Source of the DNA: Bolinopsis microptera
Taxonomy: Eukaryota > Ctenophora > Tentaculata > Lobata > Bolinopsidae
Direction of reading: 5' to 3'
NCBI RefSeq assembly: GCF_026151205.1
Contig: NC_087080.1
Location: 6,738,797-6,802,796 of the forward strand
Length of the DNA: 64,000 nt
The position numbers and the translations under genes are program-made. Below the pieces are notes generated by a model. The model saw only the letters and a program-made list of their open reading frames with translations. It ran no database searches and was not told the origin of the DNA. Positions 12,801-27,139 of the stretch are shown here, one piece after another. Positions within the stretch are counted from its first letter, which is position 1, and each line of letters begins with the position of its first letter.

Positions 12801-15800
12801 TTTAAAATGGTAAGTGATGAGAGTTTTCGGTTTTGAACACGTTACCGACACTAACAGGGACCAGGCCCTTGAACTGGTTTTAAAGACAGGGTCCTTGTAG
12901 GTGCCAACTATCAGATCTTGTTAAAGTAAGAGATCTTCTGAAAGTGAGATGTGTTCTGGGCGGGAGTGACTGAGTGAGCGGGAGACAGCGGGTACCCAGG
13001 TGGCAGTTAACTGTAGCTAATACTAACCCCCTCAAAACCAGAGCCCTCACAAATCTTAGGAAAGTTCTGTGGAAATTATACAACTTGTAGTTCTGGTGGA
13101 ACTACACACAGGATTAGTCAATCAGGAGAGGTAATTCCACACTGATGATTAAGATATATTTATTTGTTGGTTGTTAGGAACACCTGGTGACAGGGAATAG
13201 TGAGCCTATCATACCACCAGGTGTCAGTAGGTGATTAGTTACTGTCTACTGATCACCACTATAGTGTGTCTACTGATTTTAACTGATCGATCTGCGGTAT
13301 TCCAGTATGGTTAGTATTATAGACATAGTGGTTAGTGTTTAATTCTTAATTCTTTTTAAAGCTTTAACCTGTAAAATTCCTCTGAGCCCACAAAGTTAGC
13401 CGGTATGGAAATATGCCCGTTTTTAAACAATCTGTAACCTGGATATGGTGTTATATATAGCGACACATAGTCTCGCTGAGTAGTGTGATATAAGGGGAGC
13501 TGTATGCGTGATATAGTGTGATATAAGGGGAGCTGTATGTGTGATATAGTGTGATATAAGGGGAGCTGTATGTGTGATATAAGGGGAGCTGTATGTGTGA
13601 TATAAGGGGAGCTGTATGTGTGATATAGTGTGATATAAGGGGAGCTGTATGTGTGATATAGTGTGATATAAGGGGAGCTGTATGTGTGATATAGTGTGAT
13701 ATAAGGGGAGCTGTATATTGTGTTACTACTGACAGGTGAACAGCTGAGGAAGTAGTTGTATTCTGTGTGGTTAAGGCTCTGTTACTCAGCAAATACCGGT
13801 AAATACTAGGTACTATATTGTGGTGGTAAATGTGGTATACAGTGTACACATGCTCTGTGTAGTGTGTATGATACTAGTAACGAGGGAAGTAGTTTCTACT
13901 CAGTAGGTATCCCTACTGTGGGGGAGGCAACACTTTTGCAGGAAGTTGAATTAACAGGCCCAAGCCACAATCCGTGGCACACTCACTCGAAAATATCCAT
14001 GACTTTGATAAAAACCAATAATTTGAAATACGAAGGCTACAAAATTACAGGGCGTTCCAAATTAGCCTGAGAAGTCGTATGAAGTAGAGATGAACCAACC
14101 GGAAAACCAAATATCGAATGGAAGGAAGAGGCTGTAAATTAATACAGACAGGTTTTAAATTGGTGGTACGTGGTACCTACTGGTAACTGGTACTGACTTC
14201 AGACCTAGTTGGTATCTTGAACGTGAACCTGGTACTGGAAGTGAGAGGGACTGAGGAGTGGGGCGATATTATCTCATATCTGTATCAGCTAGTTGATTCG
14301 TGCTGATGAGAATTAATATCAATAATATTAAAATTACAAAGAACCATAGTTTCGTATTGATTACCAAGTTGTAAATTGTGTAGCATCTGGAGCCTTAATC
14401 TTCATTAAGATTAACACTATTTATCAGGTTTGATTTCTGCTATGCTATATCAAGAGGGACCCTGTCCCGAAGCCGCCAAACAGCGCAGGGACACTGGACT
14501 TTATGATTATTCATTTTATTGGTACTAAGTTACCATTGTGTTATGACATGATGGAAGCCTCATACATGGTGGTGCGAACAGCAAAACGTGGTTATACAAT
14601 TGACCAGCCAAACTTGCAAACATGTGGTGTCCTGATATAATATAGTAAGATAGTGAAGAGGTTTGGACATGCGCCATATTAAACCATTGTGTGTTGCTAT
14701 TATACTAGACACTGGGGGTTTTATGGTTCTGTCATCTTACATACATTCAAATTTCAAAGTGGGGTCACGTGGGGTCACGTAAGTAAACTCTGAATGGCAG
14801 GATAGACTTATATTTTCAAATTTTGATCTTCAGTATCGGAACAATTATAGATCGTTTACAGATCGTTTCCTGTTGAGTTTCCATTGTACTTGAACTATAG
14901 AAGATAATAAAAATATCTTAATAACCAATTATAATCAATTGTTCTTATCATTTCTTTCTTCTTTACAAATAACTATGTTCCTCCTGAACTCAAAACTCCA
15001 CTCATCGATTAACCGTATCCAAAATGATTACAACATTTACAGAACCATACTGTGTATCAAGTACCCTAGCAATTATCTTCTCCACATCATACCTACACAT
15101 TGTGTATATTTCCGAGCACAACGGATCTAATCTTATTTACAAGCTCGTGTATAATACCTACTCTATTTAAACTGTTTATCTCCATACTACTGCATACCGT
15201 TCTCAAGAGAGGAGCTGAACGAGATTGCTATTTGCTCCTTCATAATATACAGCTATTAGACTTTAAACAGTGGGTAATGGGCTTACAACCTAGGTTTGGA
15301 GGTCGGCTCAGTGTGGGGCAGCAATTCACAAAACTCAAACAATCACTGATTGTCTGAGCCACAATTAACTCACAGAGGTAATTGAATGTGAGGTGTTAAT
15401 CTGAGCCTACTTTAATAGGGTAATAACTTAACGACTTAATCATTCTTTGTCTTAGAAAATATCACGAGAGTAATTATAGGTCGTCACCATGGCAACCCGG
15501 CCATTTTGCTGACAAAGAGCATACAGCTCTCATTTTCATAAGAGATCCTGATCTGATAATCTTGTCACGTGATTATATCGGCTCTCAGTTACTGGTACAT
15601 TTCTTGTCACGTGATAAAAATGAGACTCAGTCATTGGAGCAGATCATTGTGTAGCCTACAAGCGTCAAGCTGTGTTTCAGGATGAAATACCTGGCGTTAA
15701 GCCACGCGTACATACAGTTAGACCTACTGAAGATCTGAACCGATCCTTAGTATCATAGTTTACGTAGAAGACAATACACGACTTTGAGTTGAACCCTGAC

Positions 15801-18800
15801 ACATATAGGCTACAATATATTATTATGTAAAGTGTCAACTCTAATGTTGGAGATGGCGACACTTTGTACATATCGACAACTTTAGGGAGTTAAAAATGTG
15901 AATAATAATTCAAAGGATGTCTGTCAATTCATATCCGATAGCTGTCAACTCGGATTAATCCGCCAACAGTTTGAAAACTTTCACCCTGATAAGAAATTCT
16001 GGTTCTCATTCCAGAAAATCCAGGCGTGCTGGTTTATACAGCGGTACCTTGTGAGGACGTTTTCGGAGAAAACCGAAAAGTTTTACAAGTTTAGAATGGT
16101 AAACCTGACACGGTAAGGTTGTATATTTACAGGGCCATATATTTTTGCAGAGTTAAACAGAAAATATAGAAAAGTAACAGCACCGGAGGCTCCCACGTGA
16201 TGTCTCCTCTGACTTCTGATTGGTCAGTTCGTGCTGACGGGGGAATCTGATTGGTCATAGCTTGGCGGTGCTGGAGATATGACATCAATTTACAGTCCTC
16301 CTGTTTAACCTAGAATTGCTCGTTAAATGGTAGACTGAGTGGCTCCGTTAGGTTCAACTGCTGGTGGTACAACAAGGAATGATTGGAATGTCTAGGCCCT
16401 GCTGAGAAGCTGGAAAAGTGCCAAAACAGACAAAGCATTATTACCTTATAGTTGTACTTCTGATATAGAGAGAGGGGGTGGTGAGGAGTGAAATGCGGAT
16501 GTTGTCGAGGAAATGAAGGGTTGAAAATGAACGCGGATGGCGGATGTTGTAGATGAAATTGGGAGGGGTTTCCTGAAGTCATAAATGATAAGAATTATTA
16601 GTAATGTCTTAAAAGCAAAATCTATTTAAGGTTTATCTGTGTTTCTAAGGGATGCACTTAAGGGTTAAGAATATAAGATTTATCATTCCGTAATAGTATT
16701 ATAAAATTTATCATGCAGATATTTATCGAGCAGCATAACCAGTATCAAAACAATCGTCACTCAAGATTCAAGCGAGAAGCCATGTTCAGTGGTCCGCAAT
16801 CACAAAATCACGCATTAGAAGAGATTGAAAAAAAGAGCATTGCAGCAAGGTACGCATTCCAGATTCCCAAGCATTTCCTGGTGTTTCACCATAGCCAAAC
16901 TAACCTATCTCCCTTATTTCCTGCTGCCGCTGAAGCGTCATCGTCCAGACTTATTCTAATGGTCACATGATTCAGTTCCAAGTTTTTTTTTTAAACCATA
17001 ATTTTATTTATCTAACTTAATTTAGAAAATACATAATATTAATATACAACAGGGTGTTCCAAAGAGATAAGAAAAGCAAAATAAAACACACCAAAACAAA
17101 ACACTCTCAAACTTTCTTTGGGACACCCTATATTAAAAAAGATTTTAATCCTATATTATCTATTCTAAAACCAAAATTATCCCCTTAAAACCCCATGATG
17201 CCCCGAACCCTTGCCCAATGCTTCACACACACCTGTACCGAGGTTCGGTATCTGCATACCCAGGTAACGTTGAGTTAGCCAAGCAGCCGGTAGTTGTTGC
17301 GCCGCCGCGCGCTGACGAGATCTTATTGCAGAGCCCGCGGATGTCATACGCTTGAGAAGATGCCACGTGGTATATGTTGACTCCACCGAAACAGCGTCGT
17401 CCGGATTCAAAGACAAACTTGTTGGGATCGTCTCCGCCGTACTTTCTGAGAAGCTGGGGAGGATAAGGAATGTTATGTTAGATCCAACAATAGATTGAGC
17501 TGCAGTAAGTTAAAATTTAAAAGTCAGTTGCCTCTAGACAATACATGTGTTTAATCCAGACGTTCTGGTATTGACAACATACATAATATGTACTACTTCG
17601 GTCACATCTCAATATAAGTCTGGATAACTTCGATCTTGGAGATATTTTTGGCAGTCAATGTAGTGAGTAGTCAGTCACGTCTAAATATATCGAACTATGG
17701 ATTAATCAACTCAACCTATTCTGATCTTTGACTAAATTTTGTAGACAGTCAAGTTTGTGTTTGCCGAAATGATGAACCAAACGTCATTATACGCCAGTCA
17801 TTTTAGATCTCATTGTTGAGATTGAGCCCACGTGAATTTAACCTAGAAGTGCAATTTCCCACGGAGACAAGAAACAAATCACGTGATGCGCCGCATTACA
17901 CTTCATGGCTCGTACCACGTGACACACCTCCGCAGTTCATTACAATGGAATTTATTAGTTACAAAAGGAGTTATACATACTACATAGGTGATAGGCGCGT
18001 CCAAACTTTTATTGGCTTTATTAACCCATTATCTTACACAATGGTAGCTCAAGACAAACGATAATTGGACAATTACTAATGACATTCCATTTCATTTTAC
18101 ATAGTAATCCTTCTACTTCTGTGATGAATAATTGAATAATGATTGGATGACTTCCGTGACTGATAACAATTGTCGCTCTTTTATAATTTCGCACCTTTTT
18201 CAGACGTTACGAGTAATGTCATCTTCAGAACTAGGTATGTGACGTCGTTACGGTGTACTGATGACAGAGGTAGAACCATCAACCATTACGTCTTTACACC
18301 CGATCTTATCTTAGGTCTGAAATCACTGATCAACCTGGTATGAACGTTCTGGCAGTCGATACGTAACTCTCGAATGCAAAACTTCCAGATGTGCTTCCTT
18401 GTGTATGTTAATCTAAAAAAGGAAATCGGCCAGATACACAAAATGTAGGTCATTTTCGAGCAAAACAAAATGTCTTATCGTTGTTCCTTGTAACCCTGAT
18501 ACTATGACTCAACGTCTCAAATTGCAATTTATGATCTTACTATTTCAAAGCACTCCCCATATCGTCTCATCCCCTAGAATGATATCTAAACTCTTCTCCC
18601 CTCATTTCACGTGCAAGGAAACACTACAACAAACAATGAGTACTCTGTTGTAGTAGTAGCGCCAACCATCTTATACTCTGACAACCCTCCTCCTTCTCCT
18701 CCTACACGTAGCCCTCCTTCCCTACACGTAGCCCTCCTTTCCTACACGTAGCACTCCTCATCATAAACCCAAACCTAGGCTACAATCTGCTCGCAAATCC

Positions 18801-21800
18801 CAAGTTTTAAGTGATAAAACTCATAAACCTGAAACTCGAGACATGACCGGAGCACGGCGGGTTTTACACCCAGCTCCCGGGACTCCAGATTATCTAAATT
18901 AATTAACCACGGGACAGGCCCGTACACTGTACACAATATACCTGCTGCGTCACGTGACACCATGTTCCTGGCAGGACCATCTGTTTAGCTTTTTAAAGTG
19001 TCTATATTCTGCCGAGTTGCCCGGGGAGCTCGGGGGTTCCCTGAACAGTGAACTCTTACAGGGACCATAACTTTAAAAAGACGGGGTGAAACATCCGCGG
19101 AAATGATGTATATATTTTTATATTCTGCATGGTCTTTACATCTGTCAGAGACTTGTCAGCAACGTCAGAATATGTTATATTATATTTACTAAAAACCGGC
19201 AAAAACCATCCCCCAACAAAGATGCCCGGCTAAAGAACTGAGATCTTAGTCGACTTCCTGACGGGCTTCGAAAACTTATGCAGTTATAATTCTTTTTTCT
19301 GTATGAAAGGGTCACGAAGTATTATGCAGTTGCGGTCGGGGGATTGAGCCCGCGAAAATGGATCTAACATCAGAGGGTTTCTGCAACCACAGACCGTATG
19401 GCTTGCAGCTATAATTAGGGTCAACCAATAAAACCATATAATGAGACCTGTCAGTAGTAGCTGCTTACTCCTCTTTCTAAAACTAAGGACAAGGTGTTTA
19501 AATGTTTTCTCTTTGCTTTGTTTATAAAATGTCATACTCAGCTTCCGGTAGAAGGAGGACTCCGATGGTATATACAGTAGTATATTGGTTGAATGAGTAA
19601 TACATTAGTCGTACTATTAAAAGAGAAGCCATGATTATTCCGAACCATACAAGTATCAAAGCGAGAATAATTAATAAACATTAGTATTATAAAGTGAAAA
19701 TTAACCAAGGGATTTAAATTTTGAGAAATAGAGTTTGAAAAGAGCAGTTTGAGTTACCTGAATAGGCCAAGTGCCGTAATATTGCGGTATCTTGTGGTCG
19801 GTTGTGATGGTGACAAACTTCTGCTCTTCGTAGAAATACAACCAGCCGGGTCCGTTGTACTTCGTTTTGATGATCTTCGGAAGTTTTACTTCGAACTTGT
19901 GCATATCTGAGGAAAATTGATTGTGAATTACTTAATTTCATTGATCGAAATGTGTGTAAATTAGGTTAAAATGATACATTTTAAGTTAATACTGATAATA
20001 ATGAAACGGCTTTAGGTATTTATCAAATTAGGTTAAACCTAGGATTAGATTTAAAGCATATTACTTGTATAATGTATACGGTATTAAGTGTCAATATAAT
20101 CATCACACTAATCTTATTGAAACATTATCGCTCAATATTACACTCTGATAATTTACGCAAAGTTGAAAATTAAGCCCAGCCGGCAGTTTTGGTATGCTAG
20201 TAATAAAGTTATAATAGTATTAATTAGACAGGATAACAAGGTACTTAACCAGCTGCTTAAATTGTAACTTTCTGTTCGGATAATTATCATGGTAATTATA
20301 TAATTATCAGATAATTGGTTTGGTGACGGCTCGCTGCTCGCACCTATTGAGTCCTCCTGCCATTTCTATTTACAAAGTTGCCACTTCGCACTAAAGTCAT
20401 CAGTAAATCCGTCATATGTTTCTATCTCTGTACGAGTACTAATTCTCATCGGTTGAGATTAGTAATAATGTAGTAGTACAAGACATAGAGGTATTGATAA
20501 TTATACTTTAACGTTCCCTTATCTGTTCACACATGAATAATCAACCATGACGAGTAACTTCTCTGATCTATGTTCTTGATAAATCCTTACATACATTCCG
20601 CAGCTTTACACTGACTCAGAACGGTGTAAAACACTGCCTCTTCGGTCAGTTCTTTATCACTTTATTCCATGACATTAAGGGATCCATGAAAGTAAGAAAT
20701 ATTGACTCTTAATTTCTTAATTTCACGCTCCTGAAACATTTATTTACTCCTCCATCCAATATCCCTGCCTTAAATGTTTCTTAATTTCCTACTTCTCAAC
20801 CCCTTCTTAATTTCATGGTTTCTTAAATACACGACTTTCTCAATTTCATTGATTAAGTTTTATTCTTCTGAAGCCTTCTTCAGTTGTAGTGGACTGTTGA
20901 GTCTTGGAGACGGTTAAAGTGTAGAAGTTCGGAGAGGGGCAAACTTCTAGATTATTCTGGATGTGTGCTCAGAAATCATTACTTGTTGTTATATAACCCT
21001 ATTCAAGTCCCTATTCGGCAACATCCTCAAAAGGTTACGAAATATACCCTCAATATTACCGGCACTTTTAAATGTACTTCTGACACCTTGACATTTAAAA
21101 GCCACGTACACACACAATATATATTCAATAATCCATTGTATGCATGCAGATTAAAAAATAATATTTACTACGATTTCTCTGTCGTCCTAACTTATTACAA
21201 CTCGAACTGAGCAGCACTAAACAGTAAATCAAAGTAATACCAGCCAAAATCTTGACGCCTCGTGCGCCGTGTAGAGCCTGTGTGCTGTTTAACAACATGT
21301 CAACTTTATCATTTCAACACAGTTTACTGTCCAAGCAAACTCACAGATATAGCAATGATTATATTATGTGCTGTATTGTGATGTTCGATATAACATGTTG
21401 GTGTTGGATCAAACATACAACCTAGACATATAATCATGTGTGATATAAACTGTGTAGACCACACTCGATACCTGTTTTTTACTGAATCATATTCAAATAT
21501 TCCCACATATTCTCATATTCACATGAATCACTTTCAAGCCCGTTAAGTAGTAGTGTGAAAATAGTTAAAATTCACAAGGTCTTCTCGGACGAATGACCCC
21601 TTCTGAAATATTTAAATTGGTCTCGACGGAATTTTCCCGTCTGTTAGGCATGCATAGTGTACATCTTATTGACATTTTCCAAACACAAATTTAAAAAGCT
21701 GAGTAGAGGAAATGGTCAGGTGATTACTGAATCCTCTAGGGAGTAGCTAAGGATTCATTATTGGATCTATGCAAAATTACACATCTGTGCAATGTCTCCT

Positions 21801-24800
21801 CGGTCAACTCAGCCGAATGATAGGAAACTTGATTGAGGGTTAAATGAGGATCAAAAGATCAAGAATCTTCTTAGGATACCACTTCAGTACATCTACATAG
21901 TACTATACTAATACCGAATCCTTTTTAATAATCATTAATCTAATATCTAAGCTATAATATTCTACCCGGAGTTGAAAGAATGAGCTCCAGAGTCCAGATT
22001 ATTTAATCCTATTAACTATAAGGAAAGATAAATTCCTTGAAATCTACCTACAACACATCACTACACATGGCCACCACCACCACAGAGGATAGGAGAGAGA
22101 GCATGTAAAACCGTGTTTACATAAGTCCCCACAATACATACTGTAACTCTCAGTAGTAGATTAGTATAGTGACTATTGATTGTGTGTGTAGTTACAATAT
22201 AATGACATGATGTAAGGTGTTTTTCTATATAATACCGGTGGGATGTCAGTACCTGTTAAACAATAGTAGAGCGGGCGTGGCCTCTCTCTCTCTCTCTGAG
22301 CCGCGATTATACTTGCAGCAATTTGTCTTTTGTTAAGTTTACACACAAATATGAAATACAATCAATGACTTTGTGCGCTTGGAAATCCTAATCCAATTAC
22401 AAGCGTGGTCTACGTTGAAATCATCTGAACCACTGTGTGATTCACAACGTAAATTTTATCTAATCACACCTCAATCAGTTATTAGTGATTACGTAAGTAG
22501 CAGGTTTCAGACGAGGGGATATGTTCCAAACAGTTCCTACAAACGGCATACCCAGGGTAACCCAGGCGCCAAGCAAGACCTGGTGACGGAGCTAAAATAA
22601 CGATTAGCACTATTTGATCATAAGGTTTAAAACCTCCCAAAGCTTGGTAAACTCCGTAGTGAATTCTTCGAATGCTTTGTGATGATATTTCTATTAACAG
22701 ATAGTGTTTATGAGAATAGATCATGCTTATGGGATTCAAACTACGGTATCAGAAGCTCTACTTCTGTAATCTACGTGACGATTTAGTAGGTATCATCATT
22801 TTAAAATTCCCAGCAAGTATATTTAGAAGTTATCGTAATGATAATTGGATGGGCAGTATAATATGTTCCTGAAAGTTCAGTATGAGCATCTTCTATACAA
22901 TAAACCGCAAAAGATCTTATCCAGACTCTAAAGTTTCGATTCGACTGTGAAAAACAAAATGTCACGCCTTGAGAAGCTCGATAGAGCTCATACAGAAACC
23001 CATTCAATGGCATACAGACGTTTTCTAGCTCTTTGCAACATTCTCAAAGAAGTTTTGGCTTCAAACCCATATCCAGTCTCAAACAATAAGCGTTAACTTT
23101 CATTATTATATCTCTGTGATGTTAAGTCTAGTTAGAAGTGTCTTTGAGCATCTCTCCCTCGGTTTCTTCTAGTCTATCTAGTCGAACTTACACTGTCCAC
23201 CCTGCAGTCTACACTTCTCCAATCTCCATCCACATTACGTCGTCCCATAGCAACTAAAGAAAGTTCACCAAAAAGTTCACAGTTTTCAAGTACCACGTGA
23301 CACGTCAGATGACGTAATTCAAGCGGTCTGATCAGCTGAGGGGGGTGATTAAAGGGGAGAGCCTGGGTAATCTTAATTTGAGTAGGCAAGGGGAGGGCTA
23401 TTACAATATAACAGGGGCTCATGATACTATGATAGCCAACATTCCCAGATTTAGAAAATGTACATAAGGTGAAATATGTACACTGTTACACGCTCACTGA
23501 AAACACAGAGAAATTTCTTATTTCTAGACCCTACTATTCGCTAAATAACATTTCTCATACCACGACGAGACTTGCCTTGCATCGTCTATTTTGATATATT
23601 TCAACGAGTAGTCTCTATGAGCAAATAATTAAAACGTGTCGCATAATTTGGGGGATTTAGGAGCTTCCAAAAAATTCGTACCAGCCGGTTTCATCCTACA
23701 GCTCAAAATTTGAGGAAATCATACGTCGAGAAATTCTGAGCAGTTAAATAACAGTCCTGATTCATGATCAGAATATGTCCCTGAAGAATGAGTCATGATG
23801 CGGACATCTATCTAGAGCTTCAATAAATTGGCCTTTGAGGCTTCACCCGCATATTTAAGAGACATTTCAAATTGCAGTCCGTCCACGTGGAGAGAAATTG
23901 TGATAGTCACGTGATGAGATTTTTACTGAAGCTTTGGATATTGACGTTTTACGCGATGAAGTACAGTTTAGAATGCCAAAGTAAGGATCGGAGTTTGATG
24001 AGCAATTTAATTTGACAGGGAAATACAGAATATTATATTGACCCACGTGCACAGCTGCTGATTTGAGTTGTGCTACTCTTGACAGTACTCCGACGTAAAG
24101 GAGTCTCCCTATGTAGCTGCCGAGACTTCTGTGGAATTTTGGCAGAGGTCCAATTAGACTTTTTAAAAGAGAGAGAGAGAGAGAGAGAATAACTCTTAAT
24201 GAGTTGTTGACGGACAGGTTTAAACGCCAAGTCAAATGAAGCTGGTTTAGAAGCACTTTCAACTAAATTTCATGGTAGTATTAGGATGTATCTAGTTTGA
24301 TAATAAGGCTTCACATTTGGAAATAAGAGAGCTGTGTTGAGGAGTATATGAATTGAACTGTAAGTTTTAAAATGAACTTTAAGCTACCTGACTTCAACCC
24401 AAGATATTGTTCATGTACCTAATAATATTTATTTCTCGGATTTAGTAATAATAGGGCATTACGACATCCATCATTCATAAAAATAATAATTGCTAAGTTT
24501 TATTATACCTATCCAATAACGCGGGTTTTATTAATGAAGCTCCCGTTGCAACAGACAGGGAGCCGCACAAAAGCACCTTGGCCGGACAAAAGCACCCTGC
24601 ATACGGAAATGCAAAGAACAATGCGCACAAAGTGTGAACAGTGAAGTGCAGTGCACAGTCCACAGTGCAGGTCGCAGGGCAAGTTCCACAATTACTTCAC
24701 AGATCAGATATATGCTCACTATTCTAGAAGTTTTAAGATTAATTTAGTCTCAGTTTGACTAATATGTTCAATGTTCATCAGGAGGATCCTCTGACATTGT

Positions 24801-27139
24801 CACGTGATATTACGTGTAAGTGAGATATTCATAATATGAACCCGACAGGGAATTAACGGGATAGTATGTGTTTTATCGACGAGTGCAGAGTTTTGGAGAA
24901 ATACAGTGCGGCTGTTTGACTAGATAAAAATAGACTCGGCGAGGAGGAGAAAAGAAACATTTGGTTAGACGTGTTAAACAAAGAGTGAATAAGAGAAGCT
25001 TACTTATTATCACAGTTTTGCAACACAGTTACTTATAATTGGTTCCTTGTACAGGGTGGACCTAAAATTGTACCAATTGCACGTGTTACCTCACGTATGT
25101 TGGGCCAAACTGTACAATATTTAATCTTTGCAGTATTAAAATCGCCAATATTCTGATACGACCAAGTTTTCACAACTTTTGGCTCCATTACCAACTTGAC
25201 CTCTGTTACCACCTCACCAAGTTCTCAAGTCACAGTTTCCCTACTCATGTCCTATCAAAGGGCACTAGTTGCAGCACTATTGGACCGTGTTTCACGCCTT
25301 AACAGGTAACACTTCAGTCCAGTGGTTTTTAAAGTTCAGTCTAAAGTTCTAACTCTCTCCAGTTTAAAGTTAAGTCTAATTGATGGTATAAACTTCAGAG
25401 GTACACGTAATCCAGAGTTAACTCAAAGTATTCGCTTCTTTTGAACATTCTGATAAAGGAAATGCCTAACATGACTGATCGTGATTCCTCAAAGACCGCA
25501 CTCACTTGGCACCAAGCAGTGCAACTATAGGCGTCAAATTACGAAGTCATACGATCATGACATCAGGAACGTTTTAGAAAGTTTGGAAACAAATTACCCG
25601 CAGTCCAAACGGACCGGAACAGTTTAAAAACAAGGACAAACACACGAACCTGCCCCGACGATAGAGTTAAAGTAGTCAAGCCACACGTCCGTCTGGGCTT
25701 GGGTCTCGCACTGGAGTAGGTAGGTGTCGGCGGTGTTTGTGGGCTTGTTCGCTACCATCAGCGTGATTCCTGGAAAAGAGCGTTCAGTTTTTGAGTTTTA
25801 AAGTTATAAATAGTTGAAGATTTCTGTGTAGGTCGGTTTAAGTGCTGATGTACAAAAGGTCGAGATATATTCAAACATTAATAGGTGTCAGACCCAATTC
25901 TAACTTGACAAAGTCATTTCCAAGACGTGATAATCTGATATATTAGCACTTAAGCTCATTATATTGACTCATTCAACACTCTAGTTCAATGTTACATTGT
26001 TCAGCTCTGAAAGAACCCATTTTGCAGTTCGGCTAAATAGGACGACAGACTGAGACTTCTACGACAGCCACCCCATTACTACCGACATGGGTTTGGTGGC
26101 GAATATGGATCGCTCCAATTAGACATAATTAGGTGTAATTTCCTGGAGCCCACATGATCTCGCAAATACATTATCGATAAACCATGTAAGTATGGTGCGG
26201 CATACACATTTTAAAGTCCCATTATTATCGGTGGCTGGATTATTATTTATCATTAGTTCACGGACGAAATAAACGAAGTGACATAATCCAATTTCTACTT
26301 TTATAGAATCAGATTTGTGGCAATCACTGCAGCTATTTTAAAAACAACAGTTATTCAGATCAGTTACACAGCAAATTTCCTGATTAAGTTTGAGAATAAA
26401 TTAGCAGAGAAAACCGCCTCTCAACCTAAAATATCAACTTGTAATTCTGGTTTCAATACAAATTGATGGACAATGCACTTACCATAGGTTTTCTTGTCGA
26501 TGGTGTATTTGTCAACAACACACAAGTAATAGAGGGGGATAGCAAGACGTACTTCTCCCTCTCGGTTCTTCCGAATAACTAAACTTGTGTAGTTTGAGTG
26601 TCCTGTAAGGTTGAATATTAAGACTGACGATCAATCACAATTTTCAAGGGCTGAGAATGTTATTTTAACATGAAAAACTTTTATATGCCTATAAAACACT
26701 TATATGTTACCAGATATTCCCTTGGTATGCAATGCTATTAAAAAATTAAAAACTGTCAAACAACTTACTCATATTGTCTGTGTCAACCTCTGGTGGTACA
26801 GGTTGGTCTGATTTCTCCAGGATAGCCCATCTTGATTTCCATTTACTCTGAAAATATTATAAGATCGGTTAGAACACTTTTCAAGTCAAAGGTGGACGTG
26901 AATACAATTTAAAATAGACTCTCAATTATTGAGAAATTGTGACCAAAGAAGGTACGAGACACAATTGTGTCCAGTGTCATCAACATACAATTATAATGTA
27001 ATCAGAATGTAATTAGAATGTAATTAGAAACACAGTTCACGATAATTCAATTTTTACTATTTCTAGGTTACAGATAAATAAAATTTACCTTTGCCTCCTT
27101 GAAGTCGATATTGCCTTGATGTACTATATGTCCGTCCAT
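3875..27139 (-). CDS. DOK-family adaptor (PH + IRS-type PTB), DOK7-like, 11 exons
   Basis: Exons in transcript order: 27139-27089, 26847-26769, 26602-26483, 25769-25650, 19906-19758, 17453-17233, 10208-10085, 7741-7640, 7398-7213, 6514-6411, 4013-3875. All junctions keep frame and the total is 1395 nt (464 residues plus stop). The protein has an N-terminal PH domain starting MDGHIVHQG, an IRS-type PTB domain with the typical ESGRRC strand, and a Ser/Tyr-rich tail. DOK proteins bind phosphotyrosine on receptor kinases near the membrane; PH followed at once by PTB, plus the KWKSRW motif, resembles DOK7 most. The ends of exons 8 and 9 use weak donors and are the least certain. An intron of about 5.7 kb separates the PH and PTB parts. 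An IRS or FRS2 relative is the alternative. Confidence 0.82.
7838..9882. mobile_element. 2-kb element with TTAA-flanked inverted ends
   Basis: AGGACCAGTTAACTGAAAA begins just after TTAA at 7838-7841, and its complement ends just before TTAA at 9879-9882. Weaker inverted similarity runs about 170 bp inward on both sides (shared GGGACTTTATGACGTCA-type block next to GCGCGC). TTAA duplication is the piggyBac habit. No transposase frame was recognised. It lies in the DOK-like intron between exons 10085 and 7741. Confidence 0.55.
8079..8560. repeat. degenerate tandem repeat, about 160 bp x 3
   Basis: Three diverged copies starting near 8079, 8250 and 8403 share GAAAAGTAAG, then AGGnnAnnTGTT, a TATATnAACATG-like block and GCGGnTTC. 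They lie inside the TTAA-flanked element. Confidence 0.45.
10573..10601. other. 29-bp palindrome
   Basis: CTCGATAACTACCT faces AGGTAGTTATCGAG around a single G. It is in a DOK-like intron with no other support for being an RNA gene. Confidence 0.6.
13478..13722. repeat. minisatellite GTGATATAAGGGGAGCTGTA
   Basis: About ten units of GTGATATAAGGGGAGCTGTA with optional TGTGTGATATA spacers. It opens a reading frame on the minus strand that is only the repeat read through. It lies in a DOK-like intron. Confidence 0.85.
17050..17131. mobile_element. tiny mariner-like MITE
   Basis: The ends CAGGGTGTTCCAAAGA and TCTTTGGGACACCCT are inverted and about 80 bp apart, flanked by TATA-containing sequence. 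It lies in the DOK-like region just after the second PTB exon. Confidence 0.5.
17233..19906 (-). other. IRS-type PTB exons of the DOK-like gene
   Basis: Two exons encode residues 124-246. The first (19906-19758) reads DMHKFEVKLP and ends GTWPIQ. The second (17453-17233) begins LLRKYGGDDPNKFVFESGRRC, where the paired arginines sit in the place used by IRS/DOK PTB domains to hold phosphotyrosine. The domain ends with the helix YDIRGLCNKI near residue 220. The second exon could end at a GTATGC or at the GTGTGT that I chose. The latter makes phase 2, which matches the next exon at 10208. Confidence 0.78.
19907..25649. other. 5.7-kb DOK-like intron
   Basis: AT-rich, with a (CT) run at 22280, a (GA) run at 24170 and several CACGTG sites (23293, 23883, 23909, 24043, 24800). 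I recognise no exon, RNA gene or mobile element. Confidence 0.5.
25650..27139 (-). other. PH-domain exons of the DOK-like gene
   Basis: Four exons encode residues 1-123. Exon 1 (51 nt) carries the start ATG at 27139 and ends at a GTAAAT donor. Exon 2 begins SKWKSRWAILEK, the usual second beta-strand of PH domains, and exon 3 gives a strand-rich middle part. Exon 4 contains the C-terminal helix with the near-invariant Trp (TQAQTDVWLDYFNSIV). Donors of exons 2-4 are all phase 1. PH domains bind phosphoinositides and recruit the protein to the membrane. Basic residues around KWKSR fit this, but lipid specificity cannot be read. Confidence 0.8.

Larger units (their letters stand above)
10209..17232. 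other. 7-kb DOK-like intron
   Basis: Contains GGTACCAGTA repeats at 10886, ACATACCAC repeats at 11625, the 13.5-kb minisatellite, CACGTG sites at 15569, 15609 and 16196, and the small MITE at 17050. No second gene was recognised. An open frame at 16310-16582 was considered and not accepted. Confidence 0.5.

Noticed and set aside
13451-13849. 132-codon minus-strand frame with YHTYSSPYIT repeats
   Set aside because: Produced by the 13.5-kb minisatellite; no splice or domain support.
16310-16582. 90-codon minus-strand frame as an alternative last exon of the DOK-like gene
   Set aside because: It has an acceptor-like start and an in-frame stop, but needs a phase-1 donor that the preceding PTB exon does not offer. 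Only a weak donor shift of 4 nt with a further splice would rescue another frame.
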